From Noviherbaspirillum sp. UKPF54 (GTDB taxonomy: Bacteria; Pseudomonadota; Gammaproteobacteria; Burkholderiales; Burkholderiaceae_D), in assembly GCF_007874125.1 (NCBI RefSeq), contig NZ_CP040128.1, positions 3,782,001-3,846,000 on the forward strand: a stretch of 64,000 bases of DNA, written 5' to 3'. The translations under genes and the position numbers were made by a program. Of this stretch, positions 24,701-32,261 are shown one piece after another. The notes beneath the pieces were generated by a model. That model did no database searches and was not told where the DNA came from. It worked only from the letters and a program-made list of their open reading frames with translations. The first letter of the stretch is position 1. Every line of letters starts with the position of its first letter.

Positions 24701-27700
24701 CTGGGCCAGCGACTGGTAGGCCGCATTGCTCGGGTCCAGCGTGAAGCTGTGGCTCGCCGCATCGTAGCTCACGCCCGCCGGCAAGTCCGTCGGCACGTTC
24801 ACCACTTGCAGGGCCGCGCCCGCATCCACGTCCGAAGCGTTGGCCAGCGCGTCAACCGTCGCCACAGCGCCATCCTCGACGGCGCTGCCCGTCACCGCAT
24901 CGCTCACCACCGGGGCGTCATTGGTGCCGGTGACCGTGATCGTGACGGTCTGGGCTGCGCTGGCTGCACCGTTATTGTCCGTTGCCGTGTAGGTGAAGCT
25001 CACCTGGCGGCTTTGCCCCGCAGCCAGGCTGTCGAAGTCGCTGCCCGGGTTGAAGGTGTACGTGCCGTCCTGGTGGAACGTGAGCGCGCCGTTGCCGCTG
25101 CCCACGCCATCCACCAGCTGGTAGCTGGCAACTGTGCCATCCACGTCGCTGGCCGCCGGTACATTGCCTTCCAGCACGCTGTTCTCTGCGGTCGTGGCAA
25201 CAGCAGCCACGGCAACCGGTGCATCATTGGTGCCGGTGATGGTGAAGGTGACCGAAGCCGGCGTGGTGGCGGTGCCGTCCGACACGCCGTAGCTCACCGT
25301 CACGGTGGTCGTCGCGCCCTGGGCCAGCGACTGGTAGGCCGCATTGCTCGGGTCCAGCGTGAAGCTGTGGCTCGCCGCATCGTAGCTCACGCCCGCCGGC
25401 AAGTCCGTCGGCACGTTCACCACTTGCAGGGCCGCGCCCGCATCCACGTCCGAAGCGTTGGCCAGCGCGTCAACCGTCGCCACAGCGCCATCCTCGACGG
25501 CGCTGCCCGTCACCGCATCGCTCACCACCGGGGCGTCATTGGTGCCGGTGACCGTGATCGTGACGGTCTGGGCTGCGCTGGCTGCACCGTTATTGTCCGT
25601 TGCCGTGTAGGTGAAGCTCACCTGGCGGCTTTGCCCCGCAGCCAGGCTGTCGAAGTCGCTGCCCGGGTTGAAGGTGTACGTGCCGTCCTGGTGGAACGTG
25701 AGCGCGCCGTTGCCGCTGCCCACGCCATCCACCAGCTGGTAGCTGGCGACTGTGCCATCCACGTCGCTGGCCGCCGGTACATTGCCTTCCAGCACGCTGT
25801 TCTCTGCGGTCGTGGCAACAGCAGCCACGGCAACCGGTGCATCATTGGTGCCGGTGATGGTGAAGGTGACCGAAGCCGGCGTGGTGGCGGTGCCGTCCGA
25901 CACGCCGTAGCTCACCGTCACGGTGGTCGTCGCGCCCTGGGCCAGCGACTGGTAGGCCGCATTGCTCGGGTCCAGCGTGAAGCTGTGGCTCGCCGCATCG
26001 TAGCTCACGCCCGCCGGCAAGTCCGTCGGCACGTTCACCACTTGCAGGGCCGCGCCCGCATCCACGTCCGAAGCGTTGGCCAGCGCGTCAACCGTCGCCA
26101 CAGCGCCATCCTCGACGGCGCTGCCCGTCACCGCATCGCTCACCACCGGGGCGTCATTGGTGCCGGTGACCGTGATCGTCACGGTCTGGGCTGCGCTGGC
26201 CGCGCCGTTATTGTCCGTTGCCGTGTAGGTGAAGCTCACCTGGCGGCTTTGCCCCGCAGCCAGGCTGTCGAAGTCGCTGCCCGGGTTGAAGGTGTACGTG
26301 CCGTCCTGGTGGAACGTGAGCGCGCCGTTGCCGCTGCCCACGCCATCCACCAGCTGGTAGCTGGCGACTGTGCCATCCACGTCGCTGGCCGCCGGTACAT
26401 TGCCTTCCAGCACGCTGTTCTCTGCGGTCGTGGCAACAGCGGCAACGGCCACCGGTGCGTCATTGGTGCCGGTGACCGTGATCGTCACGGTCTGGGCTGC
26501 GCTGGCTGCACCGTTATTGTCCGTTGCCGTGTAGGTGAAGCTCACCTGGCGGCTCGTACCCGCAGCCAGGCTGTCGAAGTCGCTGCCCGGGTTGAAGGTG
26601 TACGTGCCGTCCTGGTGGAACGTGAGCGCGCCGTTGCCGCTGCCCACGCCATCCACCAGCTGGTAGCTGGCGACTGTGCCATCCACGTCGCTGGCCGCCG
26701 GTACATTGCCTTCCAGCACGCTGTTCTCTGCGGTCGTGGCAACAGCAGCCACGGCAACCGGTGCATCATTGGTGCCGGTGATGGTGAAGGTGACCGAAGC
26801 CGGCGTGGTGGCGGTGCCGTCCGACACGCCGTAGCTCACCGTCACGGTGGTCGTCGCGCCCTGGGCCAGCGACTGGTAGGCCGCATTGCTCGGGTCCAGC
26901 GTGAAGCTGTGGCTCGCCGCATCGTAGCTCACGCCCGCCGGCAAGTCCGTCGGCACGTTCACCACTTGCAGGGCCGCGCCCGCATCCACGTCCGAAGCGT
27001 TGGCCAGCGCGTCAACCGTCGCCACAGCGCCATCCTCGACGGCGCTGCCCGTCACCGCATCGCTCACCACCGGGGCGTCATTGGTGCCGGTGACCGTGAT
27101 CGTCACGGTCTGGGCTGCGCTGGCCGCGCCGTTATTGTCCGTTGCCGTGTAGGTGAAGCTCACCTGGCGGCTTTGCCCCGCAGCCAGGCTGTCGAAGTCG
27201 CTGCCCGGGTTGAAGGTGTACGTGCCGTCCTGGTGGAACGTGAGCGCGCCGTTGCCGCTGCCCACGCCATCCACCAGCTGGTAGCTGGCGACTGTGCCAT
27301 CCACGTCGCTGGCCGCCGGTACATTGCCTTCCAGCACGCTGTTCTCTGCGGTCGTGGCAACAGCGGCAACGGCCACCGGTGCGTCATTGGTGCCGGTGAC
27401 CGTGATCGTCACGGTCTGGGCTGCGCTGGCTGCACCGTTATTGTCCGTTGCCGTGTAGGTGAAGCTCACCTGGCGGCTCGTACCCGCAGCCAGGCTGTCG
27501 AAGTCGCTGCCCGGGTTGAAGGTGTACGTGCCGTCCTGGTGGAACGTGAGCGCGCCGTTGCCGCTGCCCACGCCATCCACCAGCTGGTAGCTGGCGACTG
27601 TGCCATCCACGTCGCTGGCCGCCGGTACATTGCCTTCCAGCACGCTGTTCTCTGCGGTCGTGGCAACAGCAGCCACGGCAACCGGTGCATCATTGGTGCC

Positions 27701-30079
27701 GGTGATGGTGAAGGTGACCGAAGCCGGCGTGGTGGCGGTGCCGTCCGACACGCCGTAGCTCACCGTCACGGTGGTCGTCGCGCCCTGGGCCAGCGACTGG
27801 TAGGCCGCATTGCTCGGGTCCAGCGTGAAGCTGTGGCTCGCCGCATCGTAGCTCACGCCCGCCGGCAAGTCCGTCGGCACGTTCACCACTTGCAGGGCCG
27901 CGCCCGCATCCACGTCCGAAGCGTTGGCCAGTGCGTCAACCGTCGCCACAGCGCCATCCTCGACGGCGCTGCCCGTCACCACAGCGCTCACCACCGGGGC
28001 GTCATTGGTGCCGGTGACCGTGATCGTCACGGTCTGGGCTGCGCTGGCCGCACCGTTATTGTCCGTTGCCGCATAAGTAAAGCTTACCTCGCGGCTTTGC
28101 CCTGCAGCCAGGCTGTCGAAGTCGCTGCCCGGGTTGAAGGTGTACGTGCCGTCCTGGTTGAACGTGAGCGCGCCATTGCCGCCGCCGACGCCATCCACCA
28201 GTTGGTAGCTGGCGATCGTGCCATCCACGTCGCTGGCCGCCGGTACATGGCCTTCCAGCACGCTGTTTTCTGCCGTCGTGGCAGCAGCGGCCACGGCCAC
28301 AGGCACGTCGTTCGTGCCCGTCACGGTGATCGTCACGATCGCCGGCTCGCTGACAGCGCCCTTATCGTCCGTTGCCGCATAAGTAAAGCTTACCTCGCGG
28401 CTTTGCCCTGCAGCCAGGTTATCGAAGTCGCTGCCCGGATTGAAGCTGTAAGTGCCATCCGCATTGAAGGTCAGGCTGCCGTTGCCGGCGCCGACGCTAT
28501 CGACCAGCTGGTAGCCGGCTATCGCGCCGTCAGCATCGCTTGCCGCCGGCACCTGGCCGCTCAGAACGCTGTTCTCTTCGGTCGTCACCGCGCCAGTTGT
28601 CGCGACCGGCGTGTTGTTATAGGGAAGCTCTACGCTTGCCGTCACCGTGTTGCCCGCCGCATCGCTCGCCGTGATGCTGGCGCTGATGCTGCTGTTTTCG
28701 GCCAGGTCGCCGCTGCCTACATCGATGCTAAAGCTCAGCTTACCGTCGCCTAGGTCGACGACGTGACCCGTGTAAGTGCCGCCGCCCACCGTCAGCGTCA
28801 CCACGTCGTCCACCTTCGCGTCGCCGCCTACCGCGCCCGTCACGGTAATGACATCGCCGCCCCTTTCCGCTGCATTGATGATGTTGTCGCCAGTGATCGG
28901 ATCGATCGCGATCGATGCCGCCGCGGCCAAGTCGACGCCGTAGGCATGGCTCGCACTCGCCGTCGCCGTGTTGCCAGCCGCATCGGTGGCAGTCACGCTC
29001 GCGCTCACATTGCCTGCAGCAGCCAAGTCAGCGCCGGAAACATTGATCGCATAGGCATTGTCCGCATGAACAGTGCCCGAATAGCTATGACCGTTGACGC
29101 TCAGCGTGACGATATCGCCTGCTTTTGCATCGCCGCCGACCGTGCCGGTGATGGTGACCGAACTCGCCGCTTCGGCAGAATTGACGACGTTGTCGGCACT
29201 GACCGGGTCGATGGTGATCGACGCCGCCGCGGCGGTATCGACCGTGTAGCCCAGGCTGGCGCTGGCGCTCGTCGCCGTGCTTCCGCTACCGGAGGTAACG
29301 GTTGCGGTGAGGCTGGTCGCGCCATTCATGTCGGCGCCGGGAACGTCGATGCTGTAGCTGTGATCCGCAAGGACCTGGCCTGTGTATGTTTTGCCGCCGA
29401 CAGTAAGCGCCACCGTGTCGCCGGCTTGCGCGCCGCCGCCGACGCTGCCAGTGACGGCGACAGTGCCGCTGATTTCGCTGGCGTTCAGGACGTTATCGCC
29501 GGTAATCGGATTAAGCGTGATGGTGGGGGCGACGGGAGTCACCGTCGTCTCGGGCGCTGTGGCCTGAGCCGTCACGGGTGCCGGCACACGGATTTCTTCA
29601 TTGGCCTGGGGCGCCGTCACCACCCTCTCGGTGCTTTCAAACTGGATATTCAATGGCGCGACGGTTTCCGCCACTCGCATCAGTTTAACGAACGAGTGCG
29701 AACTGTTTTCGCCGCCACCACCGGTCAGACCGGCCGCGGTTTCATCCAGCAGGGCGTCGAGGCTGTTGCCGGCGGCAATCGCCTTGGTGACGTTGTTGAT
29801 CTCGGCATTCTGGGAAAACAGCGCCGCATCGGCCGGCGCTGGCGCATCGGCGGCGAACACGGCGGCATCCAGCATCGCCGTTTCGTTTTGATGAATCAGG
29901 TAAGTTTTCCCGGAGGCAAAGCTCAGTTCCACCTGGCCGCCGGGAGCGGTCACGATGACCTCTCCTTCGTGCACTACATCATTGAGCTGGAGCTGGCGCT
30001 GATGGCCATCCGGAGTGCGGACAAAAGCCTGTCCCTGCAGGGCGATGACGCGACCGACAACGTTGTTTGCTTGGGCCAT
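21710..30079 (-). CDS. lapA: Giant LapA-like RTX adhesin
   Basis: A 2789-residue secreted adhesin. N-terminus (1 to about 165) is the LapA retention module; 'LDETAAGLTGGGG' holds TAAG at residues 114-117, the LapG cleavage site. Next come Ig-like repeats (about 170-480) and 14 tandem cadherin/VCBS-like repeats (about 490-1927; nine of 102 and five of 104 residues) joined by 'TVTGTND' or 'TITGTND'. Two further VCBS-like units lead to a vWA domain (about 2190-2380) with the MIDAS motif 'VVLDVSGSMDDGSG'. RTX repeats such as 'GGAGNDLLIGGAGNDTLTGG' (about 2615-2680) bind calcium, and the last about 110 residues carry the type I secretion signal. LapBCE export it; LapG and LapD set its release. Anchored outside, it mediates biofilm adhesion. 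Confidence 0.95.
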   Translation of the reverse strand: MAQANNVVGRVIALQGQAFVRTPDGHQRQLQLNDVVHEGEVIVTAPGGQVELSFASGKTYLIHQNETAMLDAAVFAADAPAPADAALFSQNAEINNVTKAIAAGNSLDALLDETAAGLTGGGGENSSHSFVKLMRVAETVAPLNIQFESTERVVTAPQANEEIRVPAPVTAQATAPETTVTPVAPTITLNPITGDNVLNASEISGTVAVTGSVGGGAQAGDTVALTVGGKTYTGQVLADHSYSIDVPGADMNGATSLTATVTSGSGSTATSASASLGYTVDTAAAASITIDPVSADNVVNSAEAASSVTITGTVGGDAKAGDIVTLSVNGHSYSGTVHADNAYAINVSGADLAAAGNVSASVTATDAAGNTATASASHAYGVDLAAAASIAIDPITGDNIINAAERGGDVITVTGAVGGDAKVDDVVTLTVGGGTYTGHVVDLGDGKLSFSIDVGSGDLAENSSISASITASDAAGNTVTASVELPYNNTPVATTGAVTTEENSVLSGQVPAASDADGAIAGYQLVDSVGAGNGSLTFNADGTYSFNPGSDFDNLAAGQSREVSFTYAATDDKGAVSEPAIVTITVTGTNDVPVAVAAAATTAENSVLEGHVPAASDVDGTIASYQLVDGVGGGNGALTFNQDGTYTFNPGSDFDSLAAGQSREVSFTYAATDNNGAASAAQTVTITVTGTNDAPVVSAVVTGSAVEDGAVATVDALANASDVDAGAALQVVNVPTDLPAGVSYDAASHSFTLDPSNAAYQSLAQGATTTVTVSYGVSDGTATTPASVTFTITGTNDAPVAVAAVATTAENSVLEGNVPAASDVDGTVASYQLVDGVGSGNGALTFHQDGTYTFNPGSDFDSLAAGTSRQVSFTYTATDNNGAASAAQTVTITVTGTNDAPVAVAAVATTAENSVLEGNVPAASDVDGTVASYQLVDGVGSGNGALTFHQDGTYTFNPGSDFDSLAAGQSRQVSFTYTATDNNGAASAAQTVTITVTGTNDAPVVSDAVTGSAVEDGAVATVDALANASDVDAGAALQVVNVPTDLPAGVSYDAASHSFTLDPSNAAYQSLAQGATTTVTVSYGVSDGTATTPASVTFTITGTNDAPVAVAAVATTAENSVLEGNVPAASDVDGTVASYQLVDGVGSGNGALTFHQDGTYTFNPGSDFDSLAAGTSRQVSFTYTATDNNGAASAAQTVTITVTGTNDAPVAVAAVATTAENSVLEGNVPAASDVDGTVASYQLVDGVGSGNGALTFHQDGTYTFNPGSDFDSLAAGQSRQVSFTYTATDNNGAASAAQTVTITVTGTNDAPVVSDAVTGSAVEDGAVATVDALANASDVDAGAALQVVNVPTDLPAGVSYDAASHSFTLDPSNAAYQSLAQGATTTVTVSYGVSDGTATTPASVTFTITGTNDAPVAVAAVATTAENSVLEGNVPAASDVDGTVASYQLVDGVGSGNGALTFHQDGTYTFNPGSDFDSLAAGQSRQVSFTYTATDNNGAASAAQTVTITVTGTNDAPVVSDAVTGSAVEDGAVATVDALANASDVDAGAALQVVNVPTDLPAGVSYDAASHSFTLDPSNAAYQSLAQGATTTVTVSYGVSDGTATTPASVTFTITGTNDAPVAVAAVATTAENSVLEGNVPAASDVDGTVASYQLVDGVGSGNGALTFHQDGTYTFNPGSDFDSLAAGQSRQVSFTYTATDNNGAASAAQTVTITVTGTNDAPVVSDAVTGSAVEDGAVATVDALANASDVDAGAALQVVNVPTDLPAGVSYDAASHSFTLDPSNAAYQSLAQGATTTVTVSYGVSDGTATTPASVTFTITGTNDAPVAVAAVATTAENSVLEGNVPAASDVDGTIASYQLVDGVGSGNGALTFHQDGTYTFNPGSDFDSLAAGTSRQVSFTYTATDNNGAASAAQTVTITVTGTNDAAMITPAVVNLTETNAILTTGGKLGISDVDSPATFVARTGAAGSNGYGHFNLASDGTWTYATDTAHNEFVAGQTYTDKLTVTSVDGTTSTITVNILGTNEGPVVGSGTALLSEEGLAQGNADNIGNPDNTNATVATGTLAVSDSDSGSLTISLSGPTGLTSHGSAVTWSGTGSSNDPLIGTANGSEIIRASIDNAGHYSVTLAGSLDHPVSDANAATAEDTLTFSLGVRVSDGVASANGAIVVTVEDDMPVASPTVISNTATQVDTNLLVVLDVSGSMDDGSGMTGLTRLEASVAAVKELVEQYDSLGDVKINLVTFSSTASIQNYNGSGGTWLTASQAKLFLDTLSAGGYTNYDAALAAVQTAFSNGGKIAGGQNVLYFLSDGDPTTAGGTANSLGITGSEITDWQNYLSAHNINAYAIGLGSGVIQSNLNPVAYNGVDHVDRNGMVVSDMSQLGSALSSLVQNDYSGNLLTDGSLLGSFGADGGRLSVISYGNNDFTFDGSSVARTGSGTTSFSFDSATHQLNLTTAGGALTIDMDTGNYTYHSGTSAFVAQEVIGYTLRDMDGDTSSSTVTMNFSEPHVAPIVRDDNVIMASGNVSQSQVTVKDAWLLWNDSDQSGNSISITNTANAASHSGGQVVDSVSGSNNGTGSFSYTGTADDGLSDTGNVTIRTTNNSTLSGDGLDNIIIGDSSSETIRGYEGNDVLVGNGGADSLDGGAGNDLLIGGAGNDTLTGGAGADTFAWTLSDRGTAGKPAIDKITDFGTAAYTADGSGDRLDLRDLLVSENHTTGSGNLANYLRFEKSGSDTIVHVSSNGGFNNGYSAGAEDQKIVLSNVDLAALYNTTSDGAIIQHLLQNNKLITD
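24299..28306 (-). repeat. Nearly identical tandem repeat array inside the adhesin gene
   Basis: Two unit types alternate in phase with codons: A (306 bp, protein starts APVAVAAVATTAENSVLEG) and B (312 bp, starts APVV.. .TGSAVEDGAVATVDALAN). From the 3' end on the plus-strand axis: A 24299, B 24605, A 24917, B 25223, A 25535, B 25841, A 26153, A 26459, B 26765, A 27077, A 27383, B 27689, A 28001. Copies are almost base-for-base identical except for the outer A at 28001, with another diverged A at 28307-28612. A-A-B (924 bp) occurs twice in succession, showing recent block duplication. A copies differ at one site ('AAGTSRQ' versus 'AAGQSRQ'). Confidence 0.95.
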
Positions 30080-30147
30080 GATGGATTCCTGATAAGAGTA
30101 GGAGTGATTGTCCTTACTAGCCTATCGGAAATCTTTCCGGCCAAAAA

Positions 30148-30163
30148 TTGTACCTTGGTACAA
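30148..30163. promoter_or_regulatory. Palindrome between the LuxR-type regulator and the adhesin gene
   Basis: TTGTACCTTGGTACAA is a perfect inverted repeat. On the minus strand it is followed by TTTTTGG, so it could be a small terminator for the regulator gene. Equally, it is centred about 76 bp upstream of the adhesin start, where no good -35 exists beside a weak TAGTAA -10, as expected of an activator site. Both readings are possible. Confidence 0.5.
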
Positions 30164-30187
30164 CCGGGAGCCCCGGCCGCTCCCTTT

Positions 30188-30811
30188 TTACTGCTCCGCG
30201 TTCACCTGTTCCTTGATCAGCAGGGCCAGTTGCAGACGGTCGCGCACCTTCAGTTTCTCGAAGATGGAGCCGACATGCGCCTTTACCGTGCGTTCGGTGA
30301 TCTGCAATTGGCGCGCGACTTCCTTGTTGCTGGCGCCGGAACAGATAGCCTGCGCGACTTCGCGTTCCCTGTCGGTCAAGGCCGCCTCCCAATTGGGGGA
30401 ACGCGAAGGGATGGCGGCGGGGATGCGGTGCAGGCTGCCCAGCATGCGGTGAATCAGGCCTTCGCCGATCCAGAGGCCGCCGTTGCGCACCACCGCTTCG
30501 ATCTGCTGCAGCAACTCGGCAATGGCGTGCGCATTGCAATATCCCTTCGCCGACACGGAAAACGCTGCCAGCGCCTCGTCATCGTTCGGGATATCGCTCA
30601 TCACGATCAACGGCGCCGGTCCGATGCGCGCATGGACCAACGCGACCTGCTCGGCCATCGTCTTGTTCGCGTCCAGGCGCAACCAAACCATGGCCGGCGC
30701 CGGCAGCGGCTTGGTCAGCGCATTCAGCGCGACACTGCGCGCCGCGGGAAAGGCTTCCCGCCAGCGCGGCAACATGTCTCCGCTGGCGGAGACAAACAGT
30801 TGATATGTCAT
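30188..30811 (-). CDS. LuxR/NarL-family regulator inside the lap cluster
   Basis: A 207-residue protein. The C-terminal HTH is a standard LuxR type: 'ALTDREREVAQAICSGASNK' then 'EVARQLQITERTVKAHVGSIFEKLKVRDR' (about residues 143-195). The N-terminal about 125 residues look like a receiver domain remnant: 'PLIVMSDIPNDDEALAAF' and 'SAKGYCNAHAIAELLQQIEAVVRNGG' match the end of a receiver, but I do not see the acidic pocket or the phosphoryl Asp, so it probably works without a kinase. It lies 28 bp after lapC and 108 bp before the adhesin gene on one strand; a palindrome in that gap is a candidate target. Likely the adhesin's activator. Confidence 0.85.
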   Translation of the reverse strand: MTYQLFVSASGDMLPRWREAFPAARSVALNALTKPLPAPAMVWLRLDANKTMAEQVALVHARIGPAPLIVMSDIPNDDEALAAFSVSAKGYCNAHAIAELLQQIEAVVRNGGLWIGEGLIHRMLGSLHRIPAAIPSRSPNWEAALTDREREVAQAICSGASNKEVARQLQITERTVKAHVGSIFEKLKVRDRLQLALLIKEQVNAEQ

Positions 30812-30839
30812 CGAAGCACCCGGTGTTATTCTTTTTAAA

Positions 30840-32261
30840 CTACCTTTCGGTCAGCGCCGCCTGCTTGGCCCGCAATACCGGCTTCATCAGGTAAGACAGA
30901 ATGCTCTTTTCACCCGTGATGATGTCGACTTCGGCCACCATGCCCGGAATAATGGGCAGATGCGAGCCGAGATACGACTTCGCGGTGCGCACCCGCACCG
31001 TGTAAAACGTGTTGCCGCGTTCGTCGGTCACCGAGTCCGCGCCGATGTGCTCAAGCTTGGCTTCCAGGCCGCCATAGATCGAAAAGTCATAGGCGGTGAA
31101 TTTCACCGTCGCCTTCTGCCCCGGCCGCAGGAAGGCGATATCCTTCGGCAGCACGCGCGCCTCCAGCACCAGCTGGTCTTCGCTCGGGACGATCTCGACG
31201 ATGTCGCGCCCGGGCTGCACCACGCCGCCGACGGTGTTGACCAGCAGGCGCTTGACCGTGCCCTTGACCGGCGAGCGGATCGCCGACTGCTTGACCCGGT
31301 CGCTCAGGCCGGTGCTGGTCTGCGCCAGCGCGTTCATCTTGGCCATGGTCTCGGAATACTCCTTGCGGGCGGTGTTACGCACCGTCAGCTCGACTTCCTG
31401 GATCTTGCGGGTGGCCTCGGCGATCGCGGCCTGGGCGCGCGAAATCTGCGCCGCGGCCACGTCGCGTTCGCCCCGGAAGCGCGCCACATCGCGCTCCAGG
31501 CGCAGCAGGTCAACCTCGGACACCGCGCCGGAGGCGAGCAGCGGCTTGGTGACGCTGTATTCCTTGGCGGCCAGCTCGTAGGCCTGCGACGCCTGCGCCT
31601 GGCGCGCGCGCGCCTCGCTCAGCTCCTGCTGGCGCTGCGCCATCTGCTGCTGCGCGATGGAGACCTGGGCATTCAGTTCGTGGGTGGCGGTCTCGTACAG
31701 CTGGCGCTCCTCGGCCACCGTCTTCGGGTCTTCCTTCTCCACTTCCGGGTCCAGTGAAAACGGCGTGCCTTCGCCGATGGCTTGCAGGCGTGCGGCCTTG
31801 GCCGCCAGCGACAGGTACTGGGAGCGGTTTTCGCGCACCGAGGATTCGAAGCGGGTCGAGTCGACCTGCAACAGCAGCTGCCCGGCGTCCACCTGCTGCC
31901 CTTCGGTCACGGCGATCTTGGACACGATGCCGCCGTCCAGGCTTTGCAGCACCTGCAGCTGGCGCGACGGGATGACCTTGCCATCGCCCTTGGTCACTTC
32001 GTCGATCCTGACCACGGCGGCCCACAGCACGAACAGCACGACCACGCCGAGCAAGGCACGCATCAGGATGCGTGCGCGCAGCGGTTCCTGCTGGATCATG
32101 AAACGGTCGGCGTCGCGCACGAAATCCTGGTCATCCTCGTGCTGCGCCTGCTCGCTCCACATGCGGCTAAGCCAGTGTTCATGTGCGGGCTGCAGGCGGA
32201 GGCGAATCGCTTCGAGCAGGCGGTGGGCGCGGCGCGCCAGTGCGATGAACCGGGTCATCAT
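30840..32261 (-). CDS. lapC: HlyD-family periplasmic adaptor of type I secretion
   Basis: A 473-residue membrane-fusion protein. One N-terminal helix is at about residues 65-85 ('ARILMRALLGVVVLFVLWAA'). A lipoyl/barrel-sandwich half ('GKVIPSRQLQVLQSLDGGIV') and a long coiled-coil hairpin (about 165-320, rich in 'AQQQMAQRQQELSEARARQA') follow, then 'VVQPGRDIVEIVPSEDQLVL', the classic HlyD C-terminal motif. It bridges LapB and the TolC-like LapE. Its start overlaps the lapB stop by four bases (32258-32261). Confidence 0.93.
   Translation of the reverse strand: MMTRFIALARRAHRLLEAIRLRLQPAHEHWLSRMWSEQAQHEDDQDFVRDADRFMIQQEPLRARILMRALLGVVVLFVLWAAVVRIDEVTKGDGKVIPSRQLQVLQSLDGGIVSKIAVTEGQQVDAGQLLLQVDSTRFESSVRENRSQYLSLAAKAARLQAIGEGTPFSLDPEVEKEDPKTVAEERQLYETATHELNAQVSIAQQQMAQRQQELSEARARQAQASQAYELAAKEYSVTKPLLASGAVSEVDLLRLERDVARFRGERDVAAAQISRAQAAIAEATRKIQEVELTVRNTARKEYSETMAKMNALAQTSTGLSDRVKQSAIRSPVKGTVKRLLVNTVGGVVQPGRDIVEIVPSEDQLVLEARVLPKDIAFLRPGQKATVKFTAYDFSIYGGLEAKLEHIGADSVTDERGNTFYTVRVRTAKSYLGSHLPIIPGMVAEVDIITGEKSILSYLMKPVLRAKQAALTER

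Noticed and set aside
24299..28306. Possible CRISPR-like or satellite repeat array
   Set aside because: Units are about 300 bp, contiguous, in frame and protein coding, with no spacers.
23945..28753. A 1602-codon open frame antisense to the adhesin repeats, with a further 691-codon frame at 28763-30838
   Set aside because: It mirrors the repeat periodicity of the adhesin gene; a stop-free reverse frame in one repeat is copied into all. The sequence has no domain and the sense strand has clear adhesin features.
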